Assembly: GCA_010692425.1 (NCBI GenBank)
Contig: JAAHHJ010000012.1
Location: 1-41,519 of the forward strand
Direction of reading: 5' to 3'
From: Symploca sp. SIO3C6
GTDB taxonomy: Bacteria; Cyanobacteriota; Cyanobacteriia; Cyanobacteriales; Coleofasciculaceae
DNA: 41,519 nt
Position numbers and translations under genes: made by a program. The notes under the pieces were generated by a model. That model did no database searches. It was not told the DNA's origin and saw only the letters and a list, made by a program, of their open reading frames with translations. Every line of letters starts with the position of its first letter. Within the stretch, counting starts at the first letter, position 1. Below, piece after piece: positions 1 through 9,231 of the stretch.

Positions 1-38
1 AAAATTTTCCCAGTGATAGTTGAGGAGCTGAAGGTGGA

Positions 39-1526
39 CTAAGTATTTTTACTTAACAACTGCCTCGATTTAGCACTCGCTTTGAGCACCCTCAGTCCAT
101 GTGACAGTTGAGGGTGCGGAATGTGGGCTACAAGAACTTCTACCCGACTTGAAGGTGGCAATAGAACTGAGTTAGTTGGTACTACCTTTTCAACAAAATC
201 AGCATCACGTGCCAAGATATAAAAATTAGGTTGACCGTTGGGTTGAGCAAATTGTGGGCTCGTAATTTGATCACCATCTAATTCACCTGTTTCTAGAGCA
301 ATATTCATGTACTGATTCGACCCTACATTAGCAATGCGCCATAACTGAACCTCTCCGGGTCTAATTGTTATTTTCGGCTGCACTTGACCATTGAGAGTGA
401 AACAATTGTCTCCTCCATTGTCACCTAGAACATCATTAAAATCCTTGAACATCATCACCTTTTGATTGACTGAAAATTTTTCAGGTTCTTTATGAGGTTC
501 AATGTCACTAGTCTGAATTCCCTCACCAGGATTGAGAATTGTGTAATACTGATCACTCCCCTTAATAATAATTCCACCAGACAAACCACCGCGAACCTGT
601 TGGTCGCTCAGAGAGTGGGCGTGAGAATGATACCAAAATAGTCCAGACTGATGGACGAATGGGATTTTGACATCCATCTTGTACTTACTTATTGGGCCAC
701 CATATTTAGGAGCCATTGGATTATCATCCGGATAATAGCCACCGGGAACAATAGGATCTGTAGTTGTGGGGGTGTATTCTCCAAAATCAAGGGGTGTCAC
801 GTTAGAGGGTACGTCCACCAACACATCATCAGCACCTAGTAAAGGTGATACGTTGAAGCCGTGATAGTGAATATTAGTGTATTGAGATTGGTTCTCTAAA
901 TTTTCTTTGGTTTTTGGTAGATTTCCTGCTAATGGAACCCTTACTGGTAAGTCATTTATAAGATCCAGGTTAATAGAGTTAGGTCTGTTTGATTTAACAT
1001 CACCATCTCCACTTAGTGGGCTAGGAGATACCACTATAGTTGGTGGGGTATAAGTTCCAACAATCTCATCTCCATCTGTTTCAGCATCTGTGACTTTTTT
1101 TTCCTTAACTTGTGCAGGTTCACTTTGATCTCTAACAAAGGTTACTCTTTCTTCTGGATTTAGCAGCCTATTATCTTTTTTATAGTAAGTAGCCTTGTAG
1201 AGGTAGCCATCGTATCCATCATTCGCATTATCACTTCCATCACCATCCAGGTAGAATTTGTCCTGAACTGCATCTAAGGTAATTGTTCGATATTTCAGTT
1301 TTGGAGCTTCAGAATCATAATCTGGTGGAGCATAATATGTATCGGCGTATGCAAATGGCGGATCTCTAAAATCAGGAATACTTGTAGGATCATTTCGGCT
1401 AATAAAACATGAATTCACAAGAGGAGGATTTTGAGCAACAGCTTCCCCTGTAAATGTGCTTACAGAAATAAATATCCCCACCAAGGACACAATCGATACC
1501 CTGCGTAGGAATTGTAAATACTGCAT
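39..1526 (-). CDS. Secreted multicopper oxidase, C-terminally shortened
   Basis: Residues 1-31 form a signal peptide ending in an AVA-like cleavage site, so the protein is probably periplasmic or exported. Two type 2/3 copper motifs of the laccase/bilirubin oxidase superfamily are visible: HYHG at about residues 220-223 and WYHSHAH at about 298-304. A low-complexity Asp/Gly-rich insert (about 93-110) and a Thr/Pro-rich stretch lie between the N-terminus and the first copper motif. Domain 2 reaches the usual LLPPSSRVEVLV turn, then the frame runs through about 28 unrelated residues and stops. The third cupredoxin domain, with HPxHxH and HCHxxxH and the type 1 copper, is missing, so the protein as written cannot be a complete three-domain oxidase. 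Only 38 bases remain before the window edge, so whether the missing domain lies beyond is unknown. Family assignment is firm; activity is doubtful. Confidence 0.8.
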   Translation of the reverse strand: MQYLQFLRRVSIVSLVGIFISVSTFTGEAVAQNPPLVNSCFISRNDPTSIPDFRDPPFAYADTYYAPPDYDSEAPKLKYRTITLDAVQDKFYLDGDGSDNANDGYDGYLYKATYYKKDNRLLNPEERVTFVRDQSEPAQVKEKKVTDAETDGDEIVGTYTPPTIVVSPSPLSGDGDVKSNRPNSINLDLINDLPVRVPLAGNLPKTKENLENQSQYTNIHYHGFNVSPLLGADDVLVDVPSNVTPLDFGEYTPTTTDPIVPGGYYPDDNPMAPKYGGPISKYKMDVKIPFVHQSGLFWYHSHAHSLSDQQVRGGLSGGIIIKGSDQYYTILNPGEGIQTSDIEPHKEPEKFSVNQKVMMFKDFNDVLGDNGGDNCFTLNGQVQPKITIRPGEVQLWRIANVGSNQYMNIALETGELDGDQITSPQFAQPNGQPNFYILARDADFVEKVVPTNSVLLPPSSRVEVLVAHIPHPQLSHGLRVLKASAKSRQLLSKNT

Positions 1527-1855
1527 AGTACTTATGCTCCTCTCATCAAAAAAGAACTGACATTACAGTTTGTCATACTTAAATAAACGGTGTCAACATA
1601 TTAATGTCATTGCAATTTAGGATGAACGGGTGAGCAATCCTCGTAATACCGATTTCATTTATATTGGCTACAGATGCTGATGACGCCCAAACACACCAGA
1701 CTAGCAGACGCGGTGATTGATGTGTAGCATGAATTTAGTAAATTGGTATTAGCTTCTTGTGCAATTGCATCCCACGCTGAGCCTTTGGATACTTTCCGTG
1801 GGACTTCTTGCAGGAGCAAGCTAACTCTGATATTGGTACAATTAGCTTTTTGTGG
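1527..1855. other. Gene-free spacer between oxidase and histidine kinase
   Basis: AT-rich 329 bp spacer upstream of the oxidase and downstream of the kinase gene. I see no open reading frame with good support, no tRNA and no strong terminator. It must hold the oxidase promoter, but I cannot pick out convincing -35/-10 boxes. Confidence 0.4.
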
Positions 1856-3130
1856 CTAGCTCATAACAATCGGAAGCGTAATGCTGATTATAGTTCCCTG
1901 CTCGGAGTCAGACTCAATTGATAAATTTCCCTGATGAGCCTCTATAATCCTTTTAACAATAGCAAGACCTAATCCAGTTCCTTCCGGTTTAGTAGAGCAA
2001 AAAGGTTGCGTAATCTTGGGTAAGACTTCAGCCGGAATGGGAACGCCGCCGTTGTGAACAGTTAGACAAACACAATCTGATTCATTTTCAAGAGCAAGTG
2101 TACAGGTAACTACCTCACCAGGTGCAATTGCCTCGCAAGCATTCCCCACGAGGTTAACTAAAACTTGCTTAAGCTTGTCTTTGTCCCCCATAATTGTAAC
2201 TGTAGGCTGCAACGGAATAAATTTAATATGTCGCCTTTGAGCCTCAGGCATCTGACAAAGGTTAGCTAGTAACTCTTCGAGAAATGAATTCAACTCCATT
2301 TGCTCAAGTTGTAATAGCTGCGGTTTGGCATAGAGCAGAATTTCTTTTAATAGCTTTTGCAAACGATTCGACTCTTCAAGTGCTAGCCGGAGGCGAGTTT
2401 GGTCTCGATCGCACAGAGTAAGTTTAGTTAGAGCTTTTAACCCCATCATAATTGTCGTCATGGGATTACGGATTTCATGGACAATCATCGCTGCAAATTC
2501 TCCAATTGCAGCTAGTCTTTCCCTTTCAATTAACTGAGCCTGAGCTTCCTTAAGTTCAGAGGTACGTTTCTCTACTTCTGCCTCTAGGGCTTGATTAAAT
2601 CGTAACTGTTGATGGTAAAGATTGTAGTTATCAATCGCTGTAGCTGCCCTTTCCGCAAATAGTTCAACCGTTCTCACTTCGTCCAAAGTGAACTGTCGCG
2701 GTAGGATACAGAAAGAACAAATCGTTCCCATGACTTCCCCTCCACAGGCCCGTAGCGGCACTCCCAGATAGGCATGGTATCCCGGAGGAGGTTTGCCATA
2801 CTCAGAATTACTCATCGCGTCCTCAACACACAAGCTTTGCCCTGTTTGCACAACAGTATTAGTTAAGCTTCCATGCAAAGAATAAATCTTGGGTCCCTCT
2901 CCCAAATCCAAGTTGCTAGCCATCACCCGCTCTTCATCTTCTCGGCAAAGAGTAACAACTGACCAATCTAACTCCAGTAAACAGCTTACTTCCTGGGCAA
3001 TAGCCTGTAGGTAGTTATCAAGTTTTCCACTCCGATAGCTTAGGGAAGATAGAATTTCCAGAATAGGCTGGGCTTGCTGCCAAGTATGCTGGCTTTGACA
3101 ATTACTATGATCTTGGGGAGACAAACCCAT
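1856..3130 (-). CDS. GAF-domain sensor histidine kinase
   Basis: Soluble two-component kinase of about 424 residues. An N-terminal GAF domain (about 30-170) is followed by a short coiled coil (about 180-210), then a HisKA dimerisation domain with the phospho-acceptor His in the motif MIVHEIRNPM (about residue 218) and a HATPase domain. The N box (LVNLVGNACEAI) and the G2 box (GTGLGLAIVKRIIEAHQG) are intact. The G1 box reads VHNGGVPIP where DxGxG is usual, so the Asp is replaced by His or Asn. No receiver domain and no membrane segment are visible, and no response regulator is adjacent, so this is an orphan kinase. The reading frame extends to a TTG at 3142, but the ATG at 3130 is the better start. 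The signal sensed by the GAF domain cannot be told from sequence. Confidence 0.85.
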   Translation of the reverse strand: MGLSPQDHSNCQSQHTWQQAQPILEILSSLSYRSGKLDNYLQAIAQEVSCLLELDWSVVTLCREDEERVMASNLDLGEGPKIYSLHGSLTNTVVQTGQSLCVEDAMSNSEYGKPPPGYHAYLGVPLRACGGEVMGTICSFCILPRQFTLDEVRTVELFAERAATAIDNYNLYHQQLRFNQALEAEVEKRTSELKEAQAQLIERERLAAIGEFAAMIVHEIRNPMTTIMMGLKALTKLTLCDRDQTRLRLALEESNRLQKLLKEILLYAKPQLLQLEQMELNSFLEELLANLCQMPEAQRRHIKFIPLQPTVTIMGDKDKLKQVLVNLVGNACEAIAPGEVVTCTLALENESDCVCLTVHNGGVPIPAEVLPKITQPFCSTKPEGTGLGLAIVKRIIEAHQGNLSIESDSEQGTIISITLPIVMS

Positions 3131-3207
3131 AACTATTGGCAAGGTTGGGACACAAAGCTAGACTTTTGACATGCTGCCATTCTCATCCTTTGAATTATAG
3201 CTTTTGC

Positions 3208-3337
3208 TTAGGGAACTCCAAGAAATAAATTATCCAATTCACGAAAGAAACACAACATAAAAATTATTCTCCCCATCTCCCCATCTCCCCATCTCCCTCT
3301 GATCGGTGAGATGTTTTTTTATTTAGAAGTCCCTTAA
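3208..3337 (+). repeat. Inverted-repeat element with octamer array, copy A
   Basis: The left end begins TTAGGGAACTCCAAG and continues with an AT-rich arm. It is followed by three CCCCATCT octamers (3271-3297) and an end near 3337 that reads TTAAGGGACTTCT on the minus strand. The two ends are imperfect inverted repeats. The same structure recurs in inverted orientation at 26414-26544 and, truncated, at 13227-13315. The right end overlaps the TAA stop of the minus-strand gene at 3334. There is no coding capacity, so it is best read as a MITE-like non-autonomous element. Confidence 0.7.
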
Positions 3338-3996
3338 CCTTTGATCACTCCAGCGCGGCAATCTCTTAACCAGATATTAACTGCTTGACCAATAACACTA
3401 TTACTACTTTCCCTAGGAGGTGTCGGGGAACGTCCTTGTTGAGAGGAACCAATCTGGGAAAACATCGTCACCAAGCGCCAACCATCAGCAGTTTGAATCA
3501 AAAATAGTCGATGAAAATTCTGTGATTCGAGTACTTTACCCCTTCTGTAAGAACGTTCTAAGGTAGTGAAGAAAACTTGTTGGGGTTCTTCCTCTTGGGT
3601 TTGGGAGGCACTGGAGTGAGGTTGAGTTGGTCCTAAGGGTAAAGGTTCAAACTCTGGCTTACCTGCAACCACCACATAACTGAAGTTGTCAACTGTTCTC
3701 TCTAAGCGTCTAGCCCTTTGAATGACTCGATTAGCATAGCCTGGTAAATCTTTGAGCAACACAGAGGTTAAAGTTTCCAACTCAGCTGGGCAAGTTTGAC
3801 TTTGAGAAGTTTTTAGAGGGGGGGATGGGGAGAGGAGGGGATGGGGAGAAGGGGAGATGGGGAGAGGGGGAGAGGAATCTTTAGGCAGTGTTTCTAAGTC
3901 AATTGCATAATTTATTTTTTGGAGTCCACCAATACTAAATATGCTCAAACCTAAGCAGGCAGATAGAAACAGTCCACAGAATTTAATTTTAAACAC
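3334..3996 (-). CDS. Hypothetical secreted protein with Pro/Ser repeat linker
   Basis: A protein of 220 residues that I do not recognise by family. It starts with GTG; the start overlaps the pyrF stop by 8 bases, which indicates translational coupling to pyrF. A hydrophobic N-terminal segment (about 5-25) looks like a signal peptide or membrane anchor. Residues about 41-62 are a Pro/Ser run encoded by an octamer tandem repeat. The rest (about 70-220) looks like a folded domain: a helical, Arg-rich part with [11 protein letters not shown], then a beta-rich part containing [12 protein letters not shown] and [13 protein letters not shown] cysteine pair (about 69 and 213) could form a disulfide outside the cytoplasm. 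The stop codon is part of the neighbouring repeat element. Function unknown. Confidence 0.7.
   Translation of the reverse strand: MFKIKFCGLFLSACLGLSIFSIGGLQKINYAIDLETLPKDSSPPLPISPSPHPLLSPSPPLKTSQSQTCPAELETLTSVLLKDLPGYANRVIQRARRLERTVDNFSYVVVAGKPEFEPLPLGPTQPHSSASQTQEEEPQQVFFTTLERSYRRGKVLESQNFHRLFLIQTADGWRLVTMFSQIGSSQQGRSPTPPRESSNSVIGQAVNIWLRDCRAGVIKG
3821..3880. repeat. Octamer-type tandem repeat inside a coding sequence
   Basis: Imperfect GGGGAGAT/GGGGAGAG units run in frame through the gene at 3334-3996 and encode its Pro/Ser-rich linker. The same repeat class is intergenic elsewhere in the window (3271, 6253, 12165, 13263, 26453, 28663). Confidence 0.8.
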
Positions 3997-4717
3997 TTCC
4001 AGAAGCTAACTCTTCGCAAATAAGCTCCCATGCTACTCTTGGTTCAGTAGCAGTGGTAATAGGTCGTCCGATAACTAGGTAATCAGCACCAGCTTTAAAA
4101 GCCTCAGTCGGGTTCATTGTCCGTCTTTGATCACCAACTTCTGACCATTTTGGTCGGACTCCTGGACAAACTAGGAGAAAATCATCACCACAGACTTGCC
4201 GTAATTGCGATACTTCCTGGGGAGAGCAAACAGCCCCATGCAAACCACTATCCTGGGCAAGTAGTGCCATTTGTAGGGCATAATCTGGTAATTCCAGGGG
4301 TATTTTCAGCGTCATTGCTAAATCTCGCGAATTTAAACTAGTAAGTAGGGTAATTCCGATTAACTTCGGGGGTTGACATCCTGCTGCCTTTGCCCCTTCT
4401 GCTGCAGCTGTAACCGCAGTTTGGAGAGCGTTACGCCCAGCTACAGCATGAATTGTCAGCAAATCTACACCATATGCGGCTGCTGCCCTGGTGGCCCGTG
4501 CTACAGTGTTAGGAATATCGTGAAATTTGAGGTCAAGAAATACTCGCTTTTGCTGGTTTTTTAAAACCTCAATAATCTTAGGACCAGCACTAACAAATAG
4601 CTCCAAACCAACCTTCCAAAAACTAACTTGGGGCAACTTTTCCACAAGAGCGATCGCTTCTGCTTCAGTGGAAACATCTAAAGGCACGATTATCCGTTCT
4701 TCTAAGCTAGTATGCAT
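3989..4717 (-). CDS. pyrF: Orotidine 5'-phosphate decarboxylase
   Basis: Catalyses the last step of UMP synthesis, OMP to UMP plus CO2, in the cytoplasm. The 242-residue length is normal. The catalytic DxKxxD motif is seen as [12 protein letters not shown] (about 62-73), the N-terminal strand reads [11 protein letters not shown], and the phosphate-binding end reads YLVIGRPIT (about 215-223). It starts with ATG at 4717. The downstream gene overlaps its stop by 8 bases. Upstream, the right end of a tnpB element finishes 27 nt before the ATG, so the original promoter region has been displaced and transcription may come from or through that element. Identification is secure. Confidence 0.95.
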   Translation of the reverse strand: MHTSLEERIIVPLDVSTEAEAIALVEKLPQVSFWKVGLELFVSAGPKIIEVLKNQQKRVFLDLKFHDIPNTVARATRAAAAYGVDLLTIHAVAGRNALQTAVTAAAEGAKAAGCQPPKLIGITLLTSLNSRDLAMTLKIPLELPDYALQMALLAQDSGLHGAVCSPQEVSQLRQVCGDDFLLVCPGVRPKWSEVGDQRRTMNPTEAFKAGADYLVIGRPITTATEPRVAWELICEELASGSV

Positions 4718-4744
4718 TTAAAGCTTATATGTTCTAGTTGCATA

Positions 4745-4797
4745 GTGACATCCTCCCCCGGTAAATCTGCATATTATACCGGGGGCTTCCGAAGAAT
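4745..4797 (-). ncRNA. IS605-type right end / 3' end of TnpB guide RNA (element 1)
   Basis: Just past the tnpB stop, a stem CCCCCGG...CCGGGGG (4755-4785) is followed on the minus strand by GGATGTCAC, ending at 4745. The other right ends in the window close in the same way with TCAC. By analogy with known TnpB systems, the reRNA (omega RNA) scaffold would end here and the guide would be the next roughly 16-20 nt (4744 downward), which is the pyrF leader. The RNA itself is inferred. Confidence 0.65.
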
Positions 4798-6056
4798 CAC
4801 TTCTTCAGTTTCCTGGTTACTCTCAAGCGAGATTTCGACACTTGCCTAGACTGAGTTACCTCAGCCCCCGGTAGATCGTCTGCACAGGCAGTTTCCATTC
4901 CCGCAAGCCCTGCGGTACTAATGAGGGCGATCCCTCTGTTTCGTATGACTTGAGCGCTAGCTACATCTCTGTCGGTGGTGTAACCACAATTAGGACATTG
5001 ATGCAATCTAACGCTTAAGTCTTTTGAGACTTCGGCACCACACTCAGGACACTCTTGAGAAGTTCCCCTAGCCTCAACTTGGGCAAAAAACTTTCCTCGT
5101 TTCCAGCACACATACTTGACAATCTGGCGGAACTGTCCAAAGCCTGCATCAAGCATATGCTTCCCAAACAGCCCTTTTGCCATGAGGCGATAGTCCAAGT
5201 CTTCCATGAAGACCATATCCCCTACATCGCACAGAGTATGAGCTTGCTTGAAGTGGAAGTCTTTGCGAGTGTTGTCGATAGTGTGATGAAGTCTCGCCAC
5301 CTTGATTCTGGCTTTCTCGCAATTACTAGAGAGTTTCCGTTTTCTACTGAGTCGGCGTTGCAGCAATTTCAGCTGGCTTTGCAGACCCTTCAAGAACTTC
5401 GGCGGTTTAACGAGAGTGCCTTCACTAGTTGCCAAAAACTTCTCCAGGCCAACATCAATTCCAATGGGATGACCGTGGGGCATGGGGTCAGGGACGTTGA
5501 GATCACACTGGATGTTGACAGATGCATACCAACGGTCAGCCTTTCTCAAAACACGAACCTGTTTAACTGTAAATCCACTAGGGATAGGACGATGCAAGTT
5601 AATAGCAATTGCTCCAATTTTAGGCAGCTTAATGTGATCTTGAGTAATGGGATTGTCCTTGAACTGAGGAAACAACAAAGAATTAAACTGCCCATACTTT
5701 TTGAATCTAGGAAAACCAAATCCTCGACCAACAAAATATTCCCAACCTTGATGAAGCTGTTTAATTGCTTGCTGCAAAACCTGAGAAGGAACTTCAGAGA
5801 GTCTAGGAAATTCTTTCTTAGCTTTGGGCAAGTTGTTGAGCTGGTTTACTTGGTTAGGAAATTTGGTATCGGTCGGTATGATGTATTCAGAGACAATAGA
5901 GCATCTGTCAATCCAACACTTGCGGCTATTGCACCAATCTTTGATTTCTCGAAGCGCATAGTTGTAAGCACTTCTACAGATATTCATCCACTCAATCATC
6001 TTCTGCTCTTGAGCGGCATCTGGATAGATTCGGTAGCGATAGTTAAGTATCAACAT
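4797..6056 (-). CDS. tnpB: TnpB RNA-guided nuclease, IS200/IS605 group (copy 1)
   Basis: This 419-residue protein has a helix-turn-helix-like N-terminus and an OrfB central region, then a RuvC nuclease. Its three acidic residues are all present: D201 in GIDVGL, E285 in FMEDLD and D364 in TDRDVAS. The zinc ribbon is intact (CPEC at about 336-339, CPNC at 354-357). It therefore looks catalytically competent. No TnpA transposase is adjacent, so this copy is non-autonomous or retained for its nuclease. Terminal hairpins on both sides (4755-4785 and 6179-6209) are near-identical to each other, which defines the element as about 4745-6240. The element lies between tyrS and pyrF and is co-oriented with both. 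A long reading frame on the opposite strand is only its antisense shadow. Confidence 0.92.
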   Translation of the reverse strand: MLILNYRYRIYPDAAQEQKMIEWMNICRSAYNYALREIKDWCNSRKCWIDRCSIVSEYIIPTDTKFPNQVNQLNNLPKAKKEFPRLSEVPSQVLQQAIKQLHQGWEYFVGRGFGFPRFKKYGQFNSLLFPQFKDNPITQDHIKLPKIGAIAINLHRPIPSGFTVKQVRVLRKADRWYASVNIQCDLNVPDPMPHGHPIGIDVGLEKFLATSEGTLVKPPKFLKGLQSQLKLLQRRLSRKRKLSSNCEKARIKVARLHHTIDNTRKDFHFKQAHTLCDVGDMVFMEDLDYRLMAKGLFGKHMLDAGFGQFRQIVKYVCWKRGKFFAQVEARGTSQECPECGAEVSKDLSVRLHQCPNCGYTTDRDVASAQVIRNRGIALISTAGLAGMETACADDLPGAEVTQSRQVSKSRLRVTRKLKK

Positions 6057-6160
6057 GCCTTAATTGTCAAGCATTTACCGCACAAAGTCATTTCTTTAAA
6101 TGTTAATTTAAGTGACAACGCGCTCGGCGCATGCTACGCAAACGAATAACTTAAATTAAC

Positions 6161-6240
6161 TTGGGGGAGGCCATGTATCCCCCGTTAAATCTTCAGATTA
6201 TAACGGGGGTCTTATAGCTCCCCCAAACCCCCTTGTTAGA
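6161..6240 (-). mobile_element. Left end of tnpB element 1
   Basis: Nested palindrome: an outer pair TTGGGGGAG (6161-6169) and CTCCCCCAA (6219-6227) encloses a stem CCCCCGTTA...TAACGGGGG (6179-6209). The inner stem matches the right-end stem at 4755-4785 in almost every base, as expected for subterminal hairpins recognised by a Y1 transposase. The outer palindrome is shared with the left end of element 2 at 8908-8976. Confidence 0.7.
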
Positions 6241-6252
6241 TAATTCTTCCAA

Positions 6253-6280
6253 CCATCCCCCCATCTCCCTATCTCCCCTC
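6253..6280. repeat. CCCCATCT-type octamer repeat downstream of tyrS
   Basis: Short run of CCCCATCT/CCCTATCT units 10 bp beyond the tyrS stop codon, between tyrS and tnpB element 1. Confidence 0.75.
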
Positions 6281-6288
6281 TTAAACCT

Positions 6289-7542
6289 TCAAAGTGTTAA
6301 ACGGACAAACTTCTTTTTTCCAACTTGTAAAACTTTACCCTCTAAAGCACTAGGAGTATCAAAGCTGAGACTATCTTCAACAATGCGTTCACCATCTAAT
6401 CGCACTGCCCCCCCTTTAATCTGTCGCTTGGCTTCAGAACTAGTTGCACATAAACCACTGGCACTGAGGAGGTAGAACAAGGGCGCAGGGAAGTTAACCG
6501 ACTCCAGGGAAAATTCAGGTACAGCATCCCCAGTGGCAGTAGAGTCCCCTTGAACTAGTTGCATCGCCGCTTGCTGGGCTGCTTTAGCTGCTGCTTCACC
6601 ATGGTACTGGGTAACAATATCCAGAGCTAGTAACTTTTGGCGATCGCGTGGATTGGACGGTAGTTGCTCCAAGGGCAAATTTGTCAGCAATTCATAATAT
6701 TGCTCCAAGAGCTGATCTGGCGTCTTTTCTAGTTTGGAGTACATCGAGAGGGCATCTTCTTTAAGTCCTACATAGTTACCTAGGGACTTCGACATTTTCT
6801 GTACGCCATCAGTTCCAATCAAAATTGGCACTAGTAATCCAAACTGTGGTACTTGACCAAAATGCCTCTGCAAATCTCGTCCCACGGCAATATTAAATTT
6901 TTGGTCAGTACCCCCCAACTCGACATCAGCTTCTACTGCCACTGAGTCATAACCCTGCATCAGAGGGTAGAAAAACTCGTGGAGGTAAATAGGATTTTCT
7001 TGTTGGTAGCGTTCGGCAAACCCCTCCTTTGCCAGCATTTGCCCTACAGTCATGGTAGCTAATAACTCTAGAATTTTGGCTAAATCTAGCTTGTCTAACC
7101 ACTCAGAGTTATAGCGAATTTCCAAGCGTCCCGGTGTTTCAAAATCCAGAATTGGGCGTACTTGCTCCAAGTAGGTTTGAGCATTTTGCTGTACTTGCTC
7201 TAGTGTTAGTTGACGGCGCACTTCAGATTTCCCTGAAGGGTCTCCAATTCTAGCGGTAAAATCCCCAATAATTAAAACCGCCTGATGACCAGCATCTTGA
7301 AATGCGCGCAGCTTTCTCACTGGGATACTATGACCAAGGTGAATATCTGCTCCTGTGGGGTCAATACCCAATTTTACCCGCAAAGGGCGATTCGCTTGCA
7401 ATAACTTTTGAGCAAGGTTTTCACTGGTTTCTTTGGAGGTTGGTTGGTCTGGAAAAATTTCGCTGACACCTCGCTCGAGCATAGCTTGCTCGAGCGAGGT
7501 TGCCAAGGATATGTGATCAATTGCCGATTGAGGGTTTGACAT
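6289..7542 (-). CDS. tyrS: Tyrosyl-tRNA synthetase
   Basis: Charges tRNA-Tyr in the cytoplasm. The 417-residue protein shows the class I HIGH signature as HLGH in the segment [16 protein letters not shown] (about 59-74) and KMSKS as [11 protein letters not shown] (about 251-261). A C-terminal S4-like RNA-binding domain (about 350-417) contains [15 protein letters not shown]. It starts with ATG at 7542. The gene is sandwiched between two tnpB elements, and the right end of element 2 finishes 36 nt upstream of the start, so its leader is directly fused to mobile DNA. It is expected to be essential unless a second tyrS exists. Confidence 0.96.
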   Translation of the reverse strand: MSNPQSAIDHISLATSLEQAMLERGVSEIFPDQPTSKETSENLAQKLLQANRPLRVKLGIDPTGADIHLGHSIPVRKLRAFQDAGHQAVLIIGDFTARIGDPSGKSEVRRQLTLEQVQQNAQTYLEQVRPILDFETPGRLEIRYNSEWLDKLDLAKILELLATMTVGQMLAKEGFAERYQQENPIYLHEFFYPLMQGYDSVAVEADVELGGTDQKFNIAVGRDLQRHFGQVPQFGLLVPILIGTDGVQKMSKSLGNYVGLKEDALSMYSKLEKTPDQLLEQYYELLTNLPLEQLPSNPRDRQKLLALDIVTQYHGEAAAKAAQQAAMQLVQGDSTATGDAVPEFSLESVNFPAPLFYLLSASGLCATSSEAKRQIKGGAVRLDGERIVEDSLSFDTPSALEGKVLQVGKKKFVRLTL

Positions 7543-7578
7543 ACGTCTGGGACGTTTTTAGTGATTGATGATCGGGGT

Positions 7579-7640
7579 GTGAACTACCCGGTGATGACCC
7601 TATCGGGTACATCGCGGGCTTCTGACTTCACGGGGGAATG
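7579..7640 (-). ncRNA. Right end / 3' end of TnpB guide RNA (element 2)
   Basis: The stem ACCCG...CGGGT (around 7585-7608) is followed on the minus strand by AGTTCAC, ending at 7579. It overlaps the last codons of tnpB, as is usual for reRNA scaffolds. The inferred guide begins at 7578 and reads into the tyrS leader. Extent upstream is unknown. Confidence 0.6.
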
Positions 7641-8816
7641 CCTCAACTTAGACTTACGCCCTCGCATTGGTCTAAAATCCCCTCCATCAGCAGCAGTCCC
7701 AGTCCCTGAGACCGATAATATTCTGATGCCTTCTGCTCTAATGTTTATTGCAGCGTTGCCGTCTCTATCATGATGAGTTCCACAGCTTGGACATGTCCAT
7801 TGGCGAACATCCAATGGCATAGAATCGACTTGATAGTGGCACTTAGAACAGAGTTTGGAGCTGGGAAACCATCGGTCAATCTCTACAAGCACTTTGCCTT
7901 CTTTGTCTAGCTTGTAGTGTAAAAAATTGACAAACATTCCCCATCCCACATCAGATATTGCCTTAGCTAGTTTGTGGTTGCCAACCATGCCCAAGACGTG
8001 TAAATTTTCGACTACGATGACTTGGTTATCGTCAACAAGCTTTCTTGAAAGCTTATGCAAGTAGTCTTGACGGACATTACTAACTCGTTCGTAAACCCTA
8101 GCTACCAGTTTCCTAGCTTTGTTTCTTGAAATCGACCCTTTTACTTTCCTTGCTAATTTAGCTTGTTTCCTAGCTAGATTTCGCTCATGCTTAGCTAAAT
8201 GTTTGGGATGATCATACTTTGATGTTTTGACTCCATCATGCACAATCGCAAAATCCTTCAAGCCTAAATCAATTCCAGCGGTTTTCCCTTCAGTACTTGG
8301 TGATGGCTTGTCACCCTCTATTTCACTTAATACTGAAGCAAAATATCTCCCACAGGGCGTCATGCTGATAGTTACTGTCTTGATTATCCCTTGGATAGGG
8401 CGATGTAACTTGGCTTTGATGAGGCCCACACGCCCTGGAAACTTCAAACAATCATCTACAACTTGTACTTTCTGTGGATATTGAATAGACTGGCGATTTT
8501 TCTTGCACTTAAATCTAGGATATTTGGCTCTACCTTCAAAAAAGTTTTTGTAAGCAGTTACCAAGTTGAGAGTAGTGGCTTGGAGTACCTGAGAATAGCA
8601 CTCAGACAACCACTGAGTCTCCTGTTCCTTTTTTAGTTTTGGGAGGTACTGGTTCAATGCAACTCTAGTTAGCCCCTTTCCTGTGGCAAGGTATGTATCA
8701 ATGCACAGCCTAAGTGCATAATTCCACCACCAACGAGCGCAACCAAAGTGTTGTAGCAATATTTCTTCTTGTTCAATTGTCGGATATAGCCTCACTTTGA
8801 CTGCTTGATGTGGCAT
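7584..8816 (-). CDS. tnpB: TnpB RNA-guided nuclease, IS200/IS605 group (copy 2)
   Basis: A 410-residue TnpB, clearly different in sequence from copy 1. The RuvC acids are present at D183 (GIDLGL), E270 (VVENLH) and D352 (HDRDGNAA). The zinc ribbon is intact (CSKC at 323-326, CPSC at 342-345). The N-terminal OrfB helix-turn-helix region begins KVRLYPTIEQEEIL. It appears competent and has no tnpA partner. The C-terminal tail (SEARDVPDRVITG) is encoded by the same bases as the guide RNA 3' stem. The gene is co-oriented with tyrS immediately downstream. Confidence 0.92.
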   Translation of the reverse strand: MPHQAVKVRLYPTIEQEEILLQHFGCARWWWNYALRLCIDTYLATGKGLTRVALNQYLPKLKKEQETQWLSECYSQVLQATTLNLVTAYKNFFEGRAKYPRFKCKKNRQSIQYPQKVQVVDDCLKFPGRVGLIKAKLHRPIQGIIKTVTISMTPCGRYFASVLSEIEGDKPSPSTEGKTAGIDLGLKDFAIVHDGVKTSKYDHPKHLAKHERNLARKQAKLARKVKGSISRNKARKLVARVYERVSNVRQDYLHKLSRKLVDDNQVIVVENLHVLGMVGNHKLAKAISDVGWGMFVNFLHYKLDKEGKVLVEIDRWFPSSKLCSKCHYQVDSMPLDVRQWTCPSCGTHHDRDGNAAINIRAEGIRILSVSGTGTAADGGDFRPMRGRKSKLRHSPVKSEARDVPDRVITG

Positions 8817-8907
8817 TGGCTTAGCCTCCTGTTATCAAAATATACTATTCTTGATAACTAGTCAAGGGGCTTAATAATTTCACCGAGATTGACCGGATAA
8901 AATTAGC

Positions 8908-8985
8908 TTGGGGGAGTCCATGTATCCCGACGTTGACACTCCTCGTGTACAACGCACCGACTTGTAACTCCCCCAAACCCTCTCT
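8908..8985 (-). mobile_element. Left end of tnpB element 2
   Basis: The outer palindrome TTGGGGGAG (8908-8916) and CTCCCCCAA (8968-8976) is the same as in element 1. The enclosed stem differs: CGTTG-ACAC pairs with GTGT-CAACG around 8931-8954. The rest of the gene-free stretch to 9231 is AT-rich and should hold the promoter of the penicillin-binding protein gene; I see no clear boxes. Confidence 0.6.
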
Positions 8986-9231
8986 TAAGTTAATTTTGGG
9001 ATCAACAACAGCCTGTTGAATTACTTTTCCCAGTCTGCAACTGTAACATTTTTAGAAAAAAGTGCCAAAATATCGATTACGACCTTTAATCTTTACTGAC
9101 CAAGATTAGATTAACCTTAATCCTGACCTTTAGTAAAAGTTTCTGTAATCATCATAGAGAAAGCCTATTCAAGAAGAGTTACCAAACCAAGTGCATTCAG
9201 TCTTGTTTTTGAGTGAGGAAGTGAAATCGCT

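Noticed and set aside
5055-6149. Long plus-strand open frame of 364 codons
   Set aside because: It is fully antisense to tnpB copy 1, which has all RuvC and zinc motifs. The plus-strand product has no recognisable fold.
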